DNA from: Pilatotrama ljubarskyi
Taxonomy: Eukaryota; Basidiomycota; Agaricomycetes; Polyporales; Polyporaceae
Assembly (NCBI GenBank): GCA_022385805.1
Contig: MU277683.1
Coordinates: 310,001-374,000 of the forward strand
DNA length: 64,000 bases
Direction: 5' to 3'
Shown: positions 44,428 to 55,009 of the stretch, piece after piece
How the letters are laid out: the number at the start of each line of letters is the position of its first letter
How positions within the stretch are numbered: position 1 is the stretch's first letter
Notes under the pieces: generated by a model
What the model saw: only the letters and a program-made list of their open reading frames with translations
What the model was told of the DNA's origin: nothing
Database searches by the model: none
Position numbers and translations under genes: made by a program

Positions 44428-47400
44428 ATGTCTGTCGACTCGCAGAAGAAGGAGCTCAATGCCTTCCTCTCATTCTTCGCCACCTTCGACCTCGCGCGCC
44501 CGGTCACTACCATAGCGGACCTATCGGATGGAGCAGCGCTGTTTGAGATTCTGTCCATCGTGTGAGCATGAGGTGCAAAGCATATGTCCGTCGTCCTGAC
44601 TGTGGCCGTCCTCTCAGCGACGCGGACTACTTCCGCCAGCCATCTCGGCCCTCTGCACAACCCTCGGACAACTGGGTCTTGCGCTTCAGCTCCCTCAAGA
44701 AGCTGTACAGGCTCATGACGCAGTACTTCTCTGAGGTACTGCACCAACCTGCGGGTGCCCTGGACGTACCCGACCTGCAGGCCATCGCTAAGGATTACAA
44801 CGTCAATGCTACGCTCGTCATGTGTCGGTTGGCCATCGCGATTGCGGTGCAATGCGAGAACAACCAGGATATAATCGAGCGAATACAGAAGCTGACAGAG
44901 TCGGAGCAACACTCTCTCATGCGGGTCATCGAGCAGGTACGCCGGGGGCACCATGGTTGTGGAGCACGTCAATGACGGACGTATAGGTCATGGCTAAAGT
45001 GAGAAGCTCTGCAGATGCCGGGATGGAGGCCAGCATGACCGAGTGCGTCCTTGTGTCCCTTTATGTCGGAAAATCCTAGCTAAAGTCAGGCAATTCCCAA
45101 AGGGATGACCATTACTATGAAATCCAATCAGAACGGAGTCGGATACTGTCGGAGAAGGAGACCCTGGAGAAGGTATACCAAGCTCTTCTGGAAGAGCACA
45201 GGCAACTGCAGACCAACTTCGACGACGTCGTTTCGGAGAAAGAGGATGCGCTCGCTCAACTACGACAAGCACAACGGGAGGCGGATAGCAAACGCGTAGA
45301 CTCCAGAGGGGACGCGATGTTCCGCGCGGAGATCGACCGTCTACGTGCTGATCTGTGAGCATGTGCATGCGTACATGTCAATGCCGTCATGCTGATGCGT
45401 GAGGAGGATTATAGTCAGAAGAGCGAAGACAATCTCGCTATGGCTGAATCGGAACTCGACAAGCAGACAGTACTTGTGACGGATCTGACACGCAAGGTCG
45501 ATGAGCTTCAGGTCAAGGCAGATGAAGCTGCGCGGTTGAAAGACCAGCTGGATGAGTACGTCCTAGGCTGGCCTCCTTTCTCCCTTGCTTTCTAACTTTG
45601 TGTCAGGTATCGTCATGCAGCGGACAAGTTGCAGAAGACCGAGAACGTCATGGAGAAGTACAAGAAGAAGCTCCAAGAAGCCGCTGACATGCGTCAGCAA
45701 GTCAAGGTACTGCGAACAGTCAGGATCTGTTCTCCAGCGCATCGCTTACGCGTCCATAGGCCCTGGAGAAGCAGAATGCGGATCTTGTAGACAAGAACGC
45801 CGCATTAGAGGAGGAGTACCGCAAGGTTGCCGCCTTCAAGCCGCTCATGGAATCGTACAAGTCGCAGATCGCCGAGCTCGAGACCAAGACGTCCGCGCGC
45901 AGCAAAGAGATCGACGCTCTCAAGTACGAACTCGATCAGACGAAGACCAAACTCAAGGTCACCATGGAGGAGCGTGCCAAGGACTCGGAAACGCTCGAGC
46001 TGTACCAGGAGCGCGTCCGCGAGCTCGAGCTCACTTCCCAGCGGCCGGTTGCTGCCTCGCGTGCGCGGCCACAGGCGAACGCAGACGCGGAGAGCAACAT
46101 GTCGGAGTTCACTGAGGCGGAGCTGCTCAGCAATGGTACAACGGCGGCGGACGTCGACTCGGACATTGCGGGCCTTGGCGAGGAGCTGGACTCGGCGATT
46201 ACGGGCACGACCATGACGGACTTGAAGCTGCAGGTGCGGAAGCTCCAGCGCGAGCTTGAGGCAGTGCGGAAGAACGAGGCAGACGCGAGCAGGGTACTCG
46301 TGCTTGAGAACCTGCTCGAGGATGCGAACCGCATGAAGGCACGCTACGAGGCGGACTATCTGGCTGCGCATCGCGAGAAGCTGGTGCTTCAGAATGATCT
46401 CGAGGAGATCCGGAGTGGCAAGTCCATGGGCGATGGGTGAGTGAGTAAGGTCTGAACCGGGAGCACTCGCTAACTTGGATCGCAGAGCGGAGGCTGCGAT
46501 CGCGCTACGTCAACGTCTCAACGAGACAGTTGACGAGCTTGACAAGCTGCGGAAGGAGCATGCCGAGCTGGAGGTCAAGTTTGATGCGATGTCCAAGGAG
46601 CTGACTATCGCGAAGTCCGATTGTGAGTGACAGTCACCTCTTGCTCAGATCCTGACGCTGATCGCGTGTTACCGTCCAGTGACCTTGGTCAACAAGGATC
46701 AGCTCGACATTCTCGCGACCCTCCGCGAGTCCGTGAACGAGGACAAGGCCGAGCTCGAGAGCGAGGTCGAGCGGCTGCGCAACCAAATCAAGGAGCTCTC
46801 GGACAAGAACAAGATGCAGCTCGAGCAAATCAACGGCCTGCTGCTCGAGAAGGTCAATCTGCAGAGCGAGGGCATCGATCAGCGAGACAGGATGCTTCAG
46901 CGCGAGCGAGCAATCGGGTAGGTCTTCCATAAATTTTGGATCCAACAGTGTACTGACGATACGCGTAGCGACCTGCGTGCGTCCATGTCTGGCAAGGATC
47001 TGCCGGAAGACATCAAGCAGCGCATGCTCGCCCTGCACGAAGAGAACATCACACTCAGAGAGCAGTACAAGAGCGCGCAGGAGAAGTTGGTCAAAGCGAA
47101 AGCCGTGCGTGTCCAGGATGCGTGCTTGACGGGCCGACGGATGGTTAGCTGATTTCAAACAAATTGCGGACAGTTCATCAAGCAGCAGGACAAACTGTTC
47201 AAGGAGGAACACGCAAAGAGCGTCAGCGGCGTCCCGTCCGGTGCGTTCGAGGAGGCGGAGAACAGCTACCGCTCGCAAATCAAGATCCTCGAGGAGGACG
47301 TGGCCCGCCAGAAGGTGCGCTACATCCTATCCATCCCATGCACTCACCCATCGCTCACTTTTCACATGCAGAGGCTCCTCACAGATGCTGTGAACCGCTA

Positions 47401-47612
47401 CAGGCGCGAGCAGACGCTCATGCTCAGCGTGCTCCACGATATGAGCATGAAGGTCGTGCGAAGTCAGCTCGGGAGCGCGAAGCAGCAGAGCCGACCAGAA
47501 CCCACGAGCTGGCTGCGACAGCAGCGGCAGAATGTGAGTGCTGGTAACCATGGGCGGTGGACAGCCAGCTCAAGTCGTCTATGTATAGCTCGGACCCATG
47601 CTCCGGCGATGA
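44428..47612 (+). CDS. HOOK-family dynein adaptor
   Basis: Links early endosomes to dynein through the FTS-HOOK-FHIP complex (HookA in Aspergillus, Hok1 in Ustilago). The N-terminal calponin-homology-like HOOK domain starts MSVDSQKKELNAFLSFFATF and runs through DLSDGAALFEILSIV, NWVLRFSSLKKLYRLMTQYF, DYNVNATLVMCRLAIAIAVQ and LTESEQHSLMRVIEQV. The rest, from LSEKETLEKVYQALLEEHRQ to SQIKILEEDVARQKRLLTDA, is almost continuous heptad coiled coil in about ten exons. The C-terminus is REQTLMLSVLHDMSMKVVRS and SWLRQQRQN. I place one last intron at 47534-47588, which gives LGPMLRR and a stop at 47610-47612. Reading straight through would instead run to 47812 with non-helical sequence. About 800 residues. 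The family call is firm; the last exon is inferred. Confidence 0.9.
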
Positions 47613-47995
47613 GGCAGTCCTCTACTCACCTCTTGATTTTCCCTACTATATGGAGACCTCCCGTACCGCAGTATATCACCTTGGCTTGTTTGGTTGTGAC
47701 GCATGCATCTACCCTTTCGGATTCGGAGATGAGTTTGCCGCACTCACTTATCAAGGGCAACCTACCTGTCAGCCCCGCACCGAGAACCCGCCAGGAGCAG
47801 CTCCTCGGATGAAAGATCAAGGTGCAAGACGTGTGATATAGACGGTAGAGAATGTGGTTCTAATACAGCATGAGGGTACTCCATTACGCGAGAGACGACT
47901 CCGACGACAGGTCAGGCAGCTGGTACATGTAGTCCAAAATAAATAAGGGACAGGGGCACTAACGCGGACACGCTCGTTACTTATGAGAACAAGTG
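47613..47995. other. Convergent spacer between HOOK and CDC50
   Basis: About 380 bases of 3' flanks. No conserved exon, repeat or RNA gene is seen. Confidence 0.5.
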
Positions 47996-49517
47996 TCACC
48001 GGTTGAACGAAAGCAGAGACATGTCGCCGAGTTTTCTGTTGTGAGAGGGTTAGCTCCTGTCAGCCCAGCGGCTCGCGAGATGATGAAGGACAAGGTCGCA
48101 CCTGGGCTTCACCAGATGCCGGATCGTACCGAGGATACCGAGCAGGACGAGGAGGCTGGCGGCTGCGACGTACGCCCAGCCGAGGAAGGAGTTCTTGCCT
48201 CCCATCCATGATACGGTCGAGATGACGATGGACTTTGTTCCCGAGAACGAACGCACGGGATAATCTGTGTTCTGGTCAGCTCTGCGCATCGCCAGCTTAA
48301 GCGTCCAGATACGCACTGAGGTTGACCGTTAGCCGATACGTGCCCGTCAGGAGCTTGTCATTGTCGTTCCGCCCGAAGAGCTTTGTGAATGTCGGCAGAC
48401 CGGCCGTACGCATCCAGTTCTGGAAGTGCTCGTCTTCCTTCAGATTCGGGGGCGGGGTGTCGGTCGTGTAGCCGTTAGGGTAACGCAGCGCCCAGTTGGG
48501 CGGAGGCGTGATTTGAGAAAGGTCATAGTTCGGCGAAACCGCGTACTTCTTGGCCTCGCCTGGCCATGCGATGCCCTTCTCAGAAAAGTTATAGGCTTGG
48601 GATGAATCGGTGCTGGAGTCTGTAGCCAGAACCAGGTTGGAGAAGCTGTCTGTGATGCCGTCAGATGAGCCTTCCAGCAGTACAAGCGTGGAGCGAACTC
48701 TGCGCATAAGACCTACCGTTGAACAGAGAGTTGGCGATCAGACCGCAGGGATATACCGCCTTTTCACCGATCACGCCGAGCGGCTTGCAGTCCCCGTTCC
48801 TGAGCTTGTCCGTGCTCACGAAGTCGCCGCGGAGCTGGTTTTGGTCGAGGCTCTTCACGTACCGGCGATGGTTCTGGTAGAAGTTCGTGAGCTTGTAGTA
48901 GAGCAGCACGGGCGGGTCCATGTCCGCGGGCACGTCGAAGCGCACGACGCACTGCTGCGCGGCGTCGACCGGGAGCCCGTCCGTGCCCGTGCGGTTCAGG
49001 AAAGCGTATTGCGGGGTCGTGTACGGCTTGTTCGCGTCCGCGGCGCGCAGTTTATAGGCGAACTTGGAGGAGGGGATGTCGGTGAACGTGAGCGTGGTGG
49101 AAGTGTTGGAGGCGTTTTGGGGCGGGAGCAACTCGCAGTCCGTGTAGTCGATGTTGATCTCGCTCACCTGCGGGCACAATAGGATGAGACTACCCGCGAC
49201 GAGCCAAAGGATGATGGTAAGTGCTTACGAGACCACTACCCCATATGAGCAACGCCCCTATAGGCGCAAACAGTATCCCGAATATGAAGAGCGTCGGGAG
49301 CACCGTTCGGGGAGTGAGGATCGGCTGCCATGCCTTGAGCCGCTGCTGCTTGAACGCAGTATCTGCAAGGCGAAGGAACATTCTCCGTCATATCCTGCTG
49401 CAACAACCTGCGCACACCACAACAGCACTCACTCGCAGGCCTCCGCCAGCTGCCCTTCTCCTTCTTCGGCGTCCCACTGCCATCGTCACCGCCCTTCTTG
49501 CGATTGAAGAGACCCAT
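47996..49517 (-). CDS. CDC50/LEM3 family P4-ATPase flippase subunit
   Basis: β-subunit that carries phospholipid flippases out of the ER and supports lipid transport at Golgi, endosome or plasma membrane. The cytosolic start [20 protein letters not shown] is followed by [20 protein letters not shown] and the first membrane helix [20 protein letters not shown]. The large exoplasmic domain includes [44 protein letters not shown] and [16 protein letters not shown] with its conserved cysteines, N-glycosylation sequons, and [15 protein letters not shown]. The second helix is [21 protein letters not shown] short last exon gives [12 protein letters not shown] with the stop at 47996-47998. About 400 residues and six introns. 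Which of the fungal paralogues (Cdc50, Lem3, Crf1) it matches best cannot be told by eye. Confidence 0.94.
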
Positions 49518-49979
49518 TGGGCGTTGCGGTCGTCCAGGACACGCAGTAGTACGAGATCAGTGACGAAGAGAGTGAGCAAAGATGCAAGGCCGGCCAGAGG
49601 GAGAAGGGGGCGACGGAGGATGGAAGGGAGATGCTGAGAGTGGTGTCGGCCGGCAGTGCGACGTCGCCCGTTTCAGCTTTGGGTTTCCGCAGGCTAAGCG
49701 CCAAGACCACAGCTGGGCGCGCGAAGCATGCCGTAAGCGCACTTGCTACATCTCGCGCGCAGGACCATCGGCGGACAAGACAGTGCACGGAGAGCGGGAA
49801 CTCCCCATGTACAGGGTGATATGCATCTATAAGTACAGGCCGAACGTCCGAAGAAGGCGTGTGTACCGTATAACGACAGCTATGAGCCCAAAGCGAGAGC
49901 GAAACCAGAATATTAATCCGACCGGATGGCGTGGAGGTTCAAGAACGTCGCGCACAGTAACACTACCTCTCAGCCCCGG
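49518..49979. promoter_or_regulatory. CDC50 promoter and transporter 3' region
   Basis: A 462-base head-to-tail gap on the minus strand. Nothing conserved beyond the expected flanks is seen. Confidence 0.45.
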
Positions 49980-52001
49980 TAGAGGCCAAAGAGCATAAAC
50001 GTGAAGAATGCCAGGAGAGCTGCGAACACGTAGAACACGCGGCCCTCCTTCGAGGCGTCCCCGTGCGAGAGGAAGTCGCGGAGGGGTAAGAAGACCAGAC
50101 CGACCAGGAAGTTCGCGATCCCTGTGATCAGCGGTCAGCTTCCCGCACAAGCGCATCGAGTCTTGCGACATACAGTTGAGTGATAGGCCAACTGAGGAGA
50201 GCGCGGACACCGCCTGCAAGGGCCATCAGTATGGATCGACCTAAGACGTACAACAGTCAGACATACCTGCTGAGGAGACACCTCCGGTATCATGACGAAC
50301 GGCACGGGGCCGATGCCGATAGCGAAGGACCTGCAACGGGAAGTTACGGGATGAGTGTCATGCCCTTGTAAAAACCACGATCTTGTACGTACGCGATGAA
50401 AGTGATGATTGCTACACTCGCCATAATGACCGCTCCACTGTCCAAACCAACGCCCACGGCAACCAAAGAGGCAATAGCACCTGTGGCCGAGAGCGACAAT
50501 AGCTTCTTGCGTCCCAAGCGCTGTGGTTGTATCACGTTCACCCACCGTCAGCGACTCGATCAGTGTAGAGAACGAACCTCAATGAGGAATATGGGAGCTG
50601 CAGTCATGAAGAAGTTGACGACGGTGATGCCGAGCGAGACGTACGGTCCTAGGTCGGGAAGAGCCTTGGATAGGATATTGTTGCTGTAGTATAGCACTTT
50701 CAAAATGTTTATCAGCGATTGTCGAGAAAGCACAATAGTACCAGGATTCATCTCACCTGCATTGACGCCTATCATAGCGTAGCATATACTCAAAATTTGA
50801 CCGTCCAGAGGGCGCATATATCCACGGTAACTCACCAGATAGCTGCTGGCAAAGCATAGAGAAGCAGACGATAGCCAAGGGTTTCCGGAACTCCCTACGG
50901 AGTAGAACTTGTGGTACAGTCGCTGCTGCTTCATGCTCGTCCGCACGGCGCGCAGGGTTCAATGAAGCGCTTTCGTCGTTATTCCCCAAGAGCGGGTCTT
51001 CAGCATCCTCGTTTGCCACTACATGGCACATGTCAGAGGGCATTTAACCGGCGCATATAGTCGGGTACGGACCATCCGGGCTGTGAATCGCGTGTCCGCC
51101 CTTCCATAGTCTGCGTGCGCTTGCGTCCTTGTCGCGGAGCAGGCCGTGCCTGTTCAGCCATACGGGCGACTCCACGATGATGGGCCCCACAAGCAGCTGC
51201 ACCAGCGAGAGAGCTGAAGAGAAAAGCAAGACCAATCGCCATGTGCGGGGAGTTGCGAGTTGCAGACCCATCGCTTGGGTGACCATAATGCCAATGACGA
51301 TGGCGAACTGGGTGAGGACGCCTATTATGAGAGTAGGATGAAGCATGGGTTTGCATGGCCCTACACAAGGCACACTGACCGACAGCACCCTTGATCTTGA
51401 CTGGAGCAATTTCAGAGATGTAGATGGGGCCGACACACAGACCCAAACCGGCCGCGACACCGGTGAGGAGTCTAGCGCGAGCATGTTCAGACTCCGTTGA
51501 AGTTGCGAACCTTTGTCATGCTCACCGGCCGATTGTGAGAGGCGATAATGACGCCGCGACGCCCATGAATCCGGATCCTACGGCCATGATGAACGCACTA
51601 GCAAGACATGCGCCTTTACGGCCCCAGCGATCCATAACAAGGTTTGCGCCAATGCTACCCAGGAGACCGCCGACGGTGTATACGGATGTGAGCACGGAGA
51701 AGGTGGCGTTGTCCATGGGTATGCATGTCGGAAGCCCGTAGTACGTCGAGGGCAGGGCAGGCTCAGTTTTGCGGCAAGTGAGGACATCCGAGATTTGGTT
51801 GAGACTAGATATGTGGAAGCCATACTAAGTGGCCGCGGCATGCATGTCCAGAGATCAATTGGGGTGAGCGGAGAGGGTGCAGTCTCAGTTAGCACGCGGA
51901 CGTCGCTGTGGGGAAGTACTTGCCTGGAAGGACACAATCAGAACCCACACGCAGACCATCCATCCATGCACAGTGAAGGCCTCTGGTTCGCCAGCGGCCA
52001 T
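49980..52001 (-). CDS. MFS sugar transporter (GLUT-like)
   Basis: Twelve-helix facilitator of the sugar porter family, at the plasma membrane or vacuole. The ATG at 52001 gives MAAGEPEAFTVHGWMVCVWV and LIVSFQ, then across a GC-AG intron (51825-51923, donor GCAAGT) YGFHISSLNQISDVLTC. Family motifs follow: NLVMDRWGRKGACLASAFIM, LLTGVAAGLGLCVGPIYISE, VGPIIVESPVWL (for PESPRWL), CQQLSGVNAVLYYSNN, RLGRKKLLSL and FAIGIGPVPFVMIPE. A 12-base microexon (50757-50768) supplies the VNA residues of the QQxSGxNA motif. The stop is at 49980-49982. About 480 residues. The FQYGFHISSLNQ helix resembles yeast YBR241C/VPS73 more than hexose permeases, so a vacuolar role is possible. The substrate is not known. 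Confidence 0.9.
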
Positions 52002-52608
52002 GGCGTTACTGCTGTCTGGCCAGAGTGGTTGACGCGGACAAGGAGCGTGTGCGTGGGGTCGAGAGCTGCGTGTCACGGTGCCAGAGACACCGCAGCGGCG
52101 ACGGGACCGAGAGGCGCCCATGACGGACCAGGCGTCTGACAGATTTGGAAGTCCGGTTACCTAAAGGGGCGCTGTCGCGTGGGAGGAAGCACGGTTGAGC
52201 CAATCAGCGCAGCGGAAGCAAAGTTAGACGTTGATCGGGTAAGGTGCTGGAAAAGGCAAGTGCTGATGGTGGTCTGTGGAACGTTAGCGCGTCTCGGCGT
52301 GCGTTGGACCGAGAACATCATGAGCTCGTGTCGCCCGCACTCGCCTCCTACGCGACCGCCTATCCTCCAACAGAACAACCCGCGTCCTATGCTGCCGATA
52401 TACTTATACCCCTCATCGGCGGCACGCTCTGCTCTCCTCTCTTCCTCCTCTTCCTCGGCTGTATGCACGTCGACGAATGCTACAGCTGTCTGCTTTGACG
52501 CAGAGCAGGTCGTCTCAGACATCTGAAGCTGCTGGTGAGCGCGCGCACGTCGTCTGCTGATATAAGTACGGACTCTCCTCCTCGGTCGTCGGTCCTGCCT
52601 CTTTCCGC
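52002..52608. promoter_or_regulatory. Divergent promoter of the transporter and the seven-pass membrane gene
   Basis: A TATAAGTA-type box is at about 52560-52567, some 45 bases before the ATG at 52609. The remaining 550 bases show no conserved exon. Confidence 0.5.
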
Positions 52609-54438
52609 ATGGTGGACTGGCAAGATCCCGCCGTCGTCTCCTTCTGTGCCTTCCTCTATAGTCAAAATGCCGTTCTTCTCTTGGGCATATTCGGGTCCGT
52701 TCTTCCTTCTGCTCGAGGTCGCACGTGCTACTGACATGCCTACCGCGATCTGCAGGCACCACTTCATCACGAGTATGAGCATCGAATGGTCCCTGATCAG
52801 GAGAAAACGGCCCTTCAGTCCTGCCTTGGTGAGTACCTTTCCCCATGGGGCCCAAGGTGTTCCAGAACGGCATAGTTAAACAGGCTTCTCCCAGGTACCA
52901 TACCTCTTCGGACGCTATGCCATACTCTCGACTTTGTTCTTCTTGTGAGCGTTGCACTCCCTCTGGCCGACCCCCCCCCCCCCTCGTTCAGTCCATCTCA
53001 CCCCTTTGGCGATGCAGTGTACTTTCAGACCGCCTGAAGAACAAGATGTCTTGCGACGGTAAGTCTATTGGACTTCCTCTTGTGTGATTGGTTTCTGAAT
53101 TGCCGGAACAGTCGCGTACAAGATCCTCGCAGTGAGCTCGTCCGGTGGGTCATCTGCAATATGTTTGGCTTATGTCGTCTCAGGTTTTGGGGAGCTCGGC
53201 GTCTTCCTGCTCCACGCTCAACTTGGGTATCCGAAGGTACGTAGACATCACCGAATATCGAGAACGTACGGCCCACAGGGTGCCCTGCGACAGCTACATC
53301 ATCTGGCGCGACATGAACAAGATCGTGATTTGGATATTGTCCCTGGCCTGCGTCGGACATGCCGCCCTCGTGGCCCTTCGTATGTCACTTCACAACTCGG
53401 CGCCGTAGTCAAAGCTGATGTACTGGCTATCATAGAGGGCGCATGGAGCGTTTCTTCGCAATGGATACCCGAACTCGCATCTTGTGCCGTCATTCGCTCC
53501 AGCAACATCACAATGTTCGTTTTCTACCTCTACAGTACGTTCTTCCCGTCTCCTATCAGAAGCGCTGTGATTGACTAGCGTGCAGCGACCGTCGTGGACA
53601 TGGTCATCCTTGGGCTCACCATCTACGGTCTCTCTCGGAAGGCTGCCCTCAGGAGCACCATCGGGGCGACCCTGTCCGAACAGTGTCTCTGGTATTGCGC
53701 GGCGACGTTCATCGTTAACATCCCTGCCGCGGTGAGTCCCTCCCCCCTTGTTATTTCCAGGGAAGCCTTGTTCTCATCGACTTTATAGGTCTTTCCCATG
53801 CTGAACCTCAATGGTGAGTTTTATAACCAAGCAATCAGTGAGGATCAACAGAAGCTGAAGCCAGTAACCGTGCCGCAGTCCTCATGAACGTGATGTTCTC
53901 CATGCCAGGTATGTCACTACTATCCCCTGCAACTCTAGCACAACTCAAGCGGCGGAGTTACCCCCTCCACCTTCTCTAGCCACGACTGTCAGGTGTGTCC
54001 ATCACGGCTTCACAGCTCCGGGACCTTGTTAATCCCTGTTCGCCTCGCAGTGTCATCATGTCGTCTGCCGCCGTGCTGTCCTTGAAGCCCGAAGAGCCCG
54101 CGGACTCCGATACGTACGCAGCTTCCGGCCTAAGCTGCTCGGTTCGGCTAGCTAATGCTTATTGATATCGGATTAGCAGGGATGCCCGGGATCGTAACCG
54201 GTGTGACATGATCGGCATCGCGGTACACTCCAGGTCGCGTCGGGTGACGCTCACGACGAACATCGTGCTCGAGCCGTTAGTTCTTACTCGCTTTCTCATT
54301 CCTCCGACCCAGCCTCAAGGCTGACTATCCGCTTGTGGCTCGTCCTGCCGCAGAGAAATCAACTCGAGCGACGTCAGTCATTCATTCGACATCCCCGCGT
54401 CCCGCAAGAGCGGGGATGAGGTAGCAGCGGCAGTCTAA
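52609..54438 (+). CDS. Seven-pass membrane protein of the DUF6533/6534 type
   Basis: Integral membrane protein of a family greatly expanded in mushroom-forming fungi, function unknown. Exon 1 starts MVDWQDPAVVSFCAFLYSQN and AVLLGIFG. Next come HHFITSMSIEWSLIRRKRPF, VPYLFGRYAILSTLFF, the small exons VLSDRLKNKMSCD and VAYKILA, then STLNLGIR spliced to SYIIWRDMNKIVIWILSLAC. Later helices are SNITMFVFYLYS, TVVDMVILGLTIYGLSRKAA and CLWYCAATFIVNIPAA. Near the end two very short exons, including a 13-base one at 53982-53994, link VFPMLNLN, VLMNVMFSMPA, TTVS and VIMSSAAVLSL. The cytosolic tail ends HSFDIPASRKSGDEVAAAV. About 12 exons in 1.8 kb. The family call rests on the (E)WxxIxRRRPF motif and helix layout. 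Ligand and partner are unknown. Confidence 0.78.
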
Positions 54439-55009
54439 ACGGCGCTCCACCAGCCTATCTGATCGGCCGGTGAGGTAGGCGGAGCCGATGGCTTGCCTCC
54501 CGTCGCGGACATTCATCGCAAATATCGCGGCTCGTTCGCTCGTGGACAGTACCGGCACACGAGTCGTTGCGTTGCTGCTTCTGGAGCTCGGGTCCCGGAC
54601 GCAAGGCAGAAGTCCGAGGACCCAGCTCCTCCGTCCTTCGTTATTCGCTCAACGATCTCTTCCATGCTTCATGTAGCCAGCCACGCCGTCTCCTTTGAAA
54701 CGTACGCCTGTTAGCTTCTTCTATCTAACTCACCCAAGTTATACTCGTGTATTTAGCCGTTACCTGTTGTTTAGTTGCGCTGTCGATCACCTCCAGTTTA
54801 CCATGCATCATAGTTTTCTCTTAATGGACCTTCTGCTGTACTTAGTAGTTTCATTCATTCTCTGTACATGGAAATCTTCTGTTACTCTATAACCACGCGC
54901 GATGTGTGCTAAGCGGAGACGTCCCGCAAGCAGGTATCCGTGCATGTCCCCTCATCTGGACATCAGCTCTCTTTGATCGGAACATGCGAACCTTTGAGTT
55001 CCAGATATC
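54439..55009. other. Convergent spacer
   Basis: About 570 bases between the membrane gene and the GH88/105-like gene. Short open frames without family marks; the last 200 bases look AT-richer. Nothing else is supported. Confidence 0.5.
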
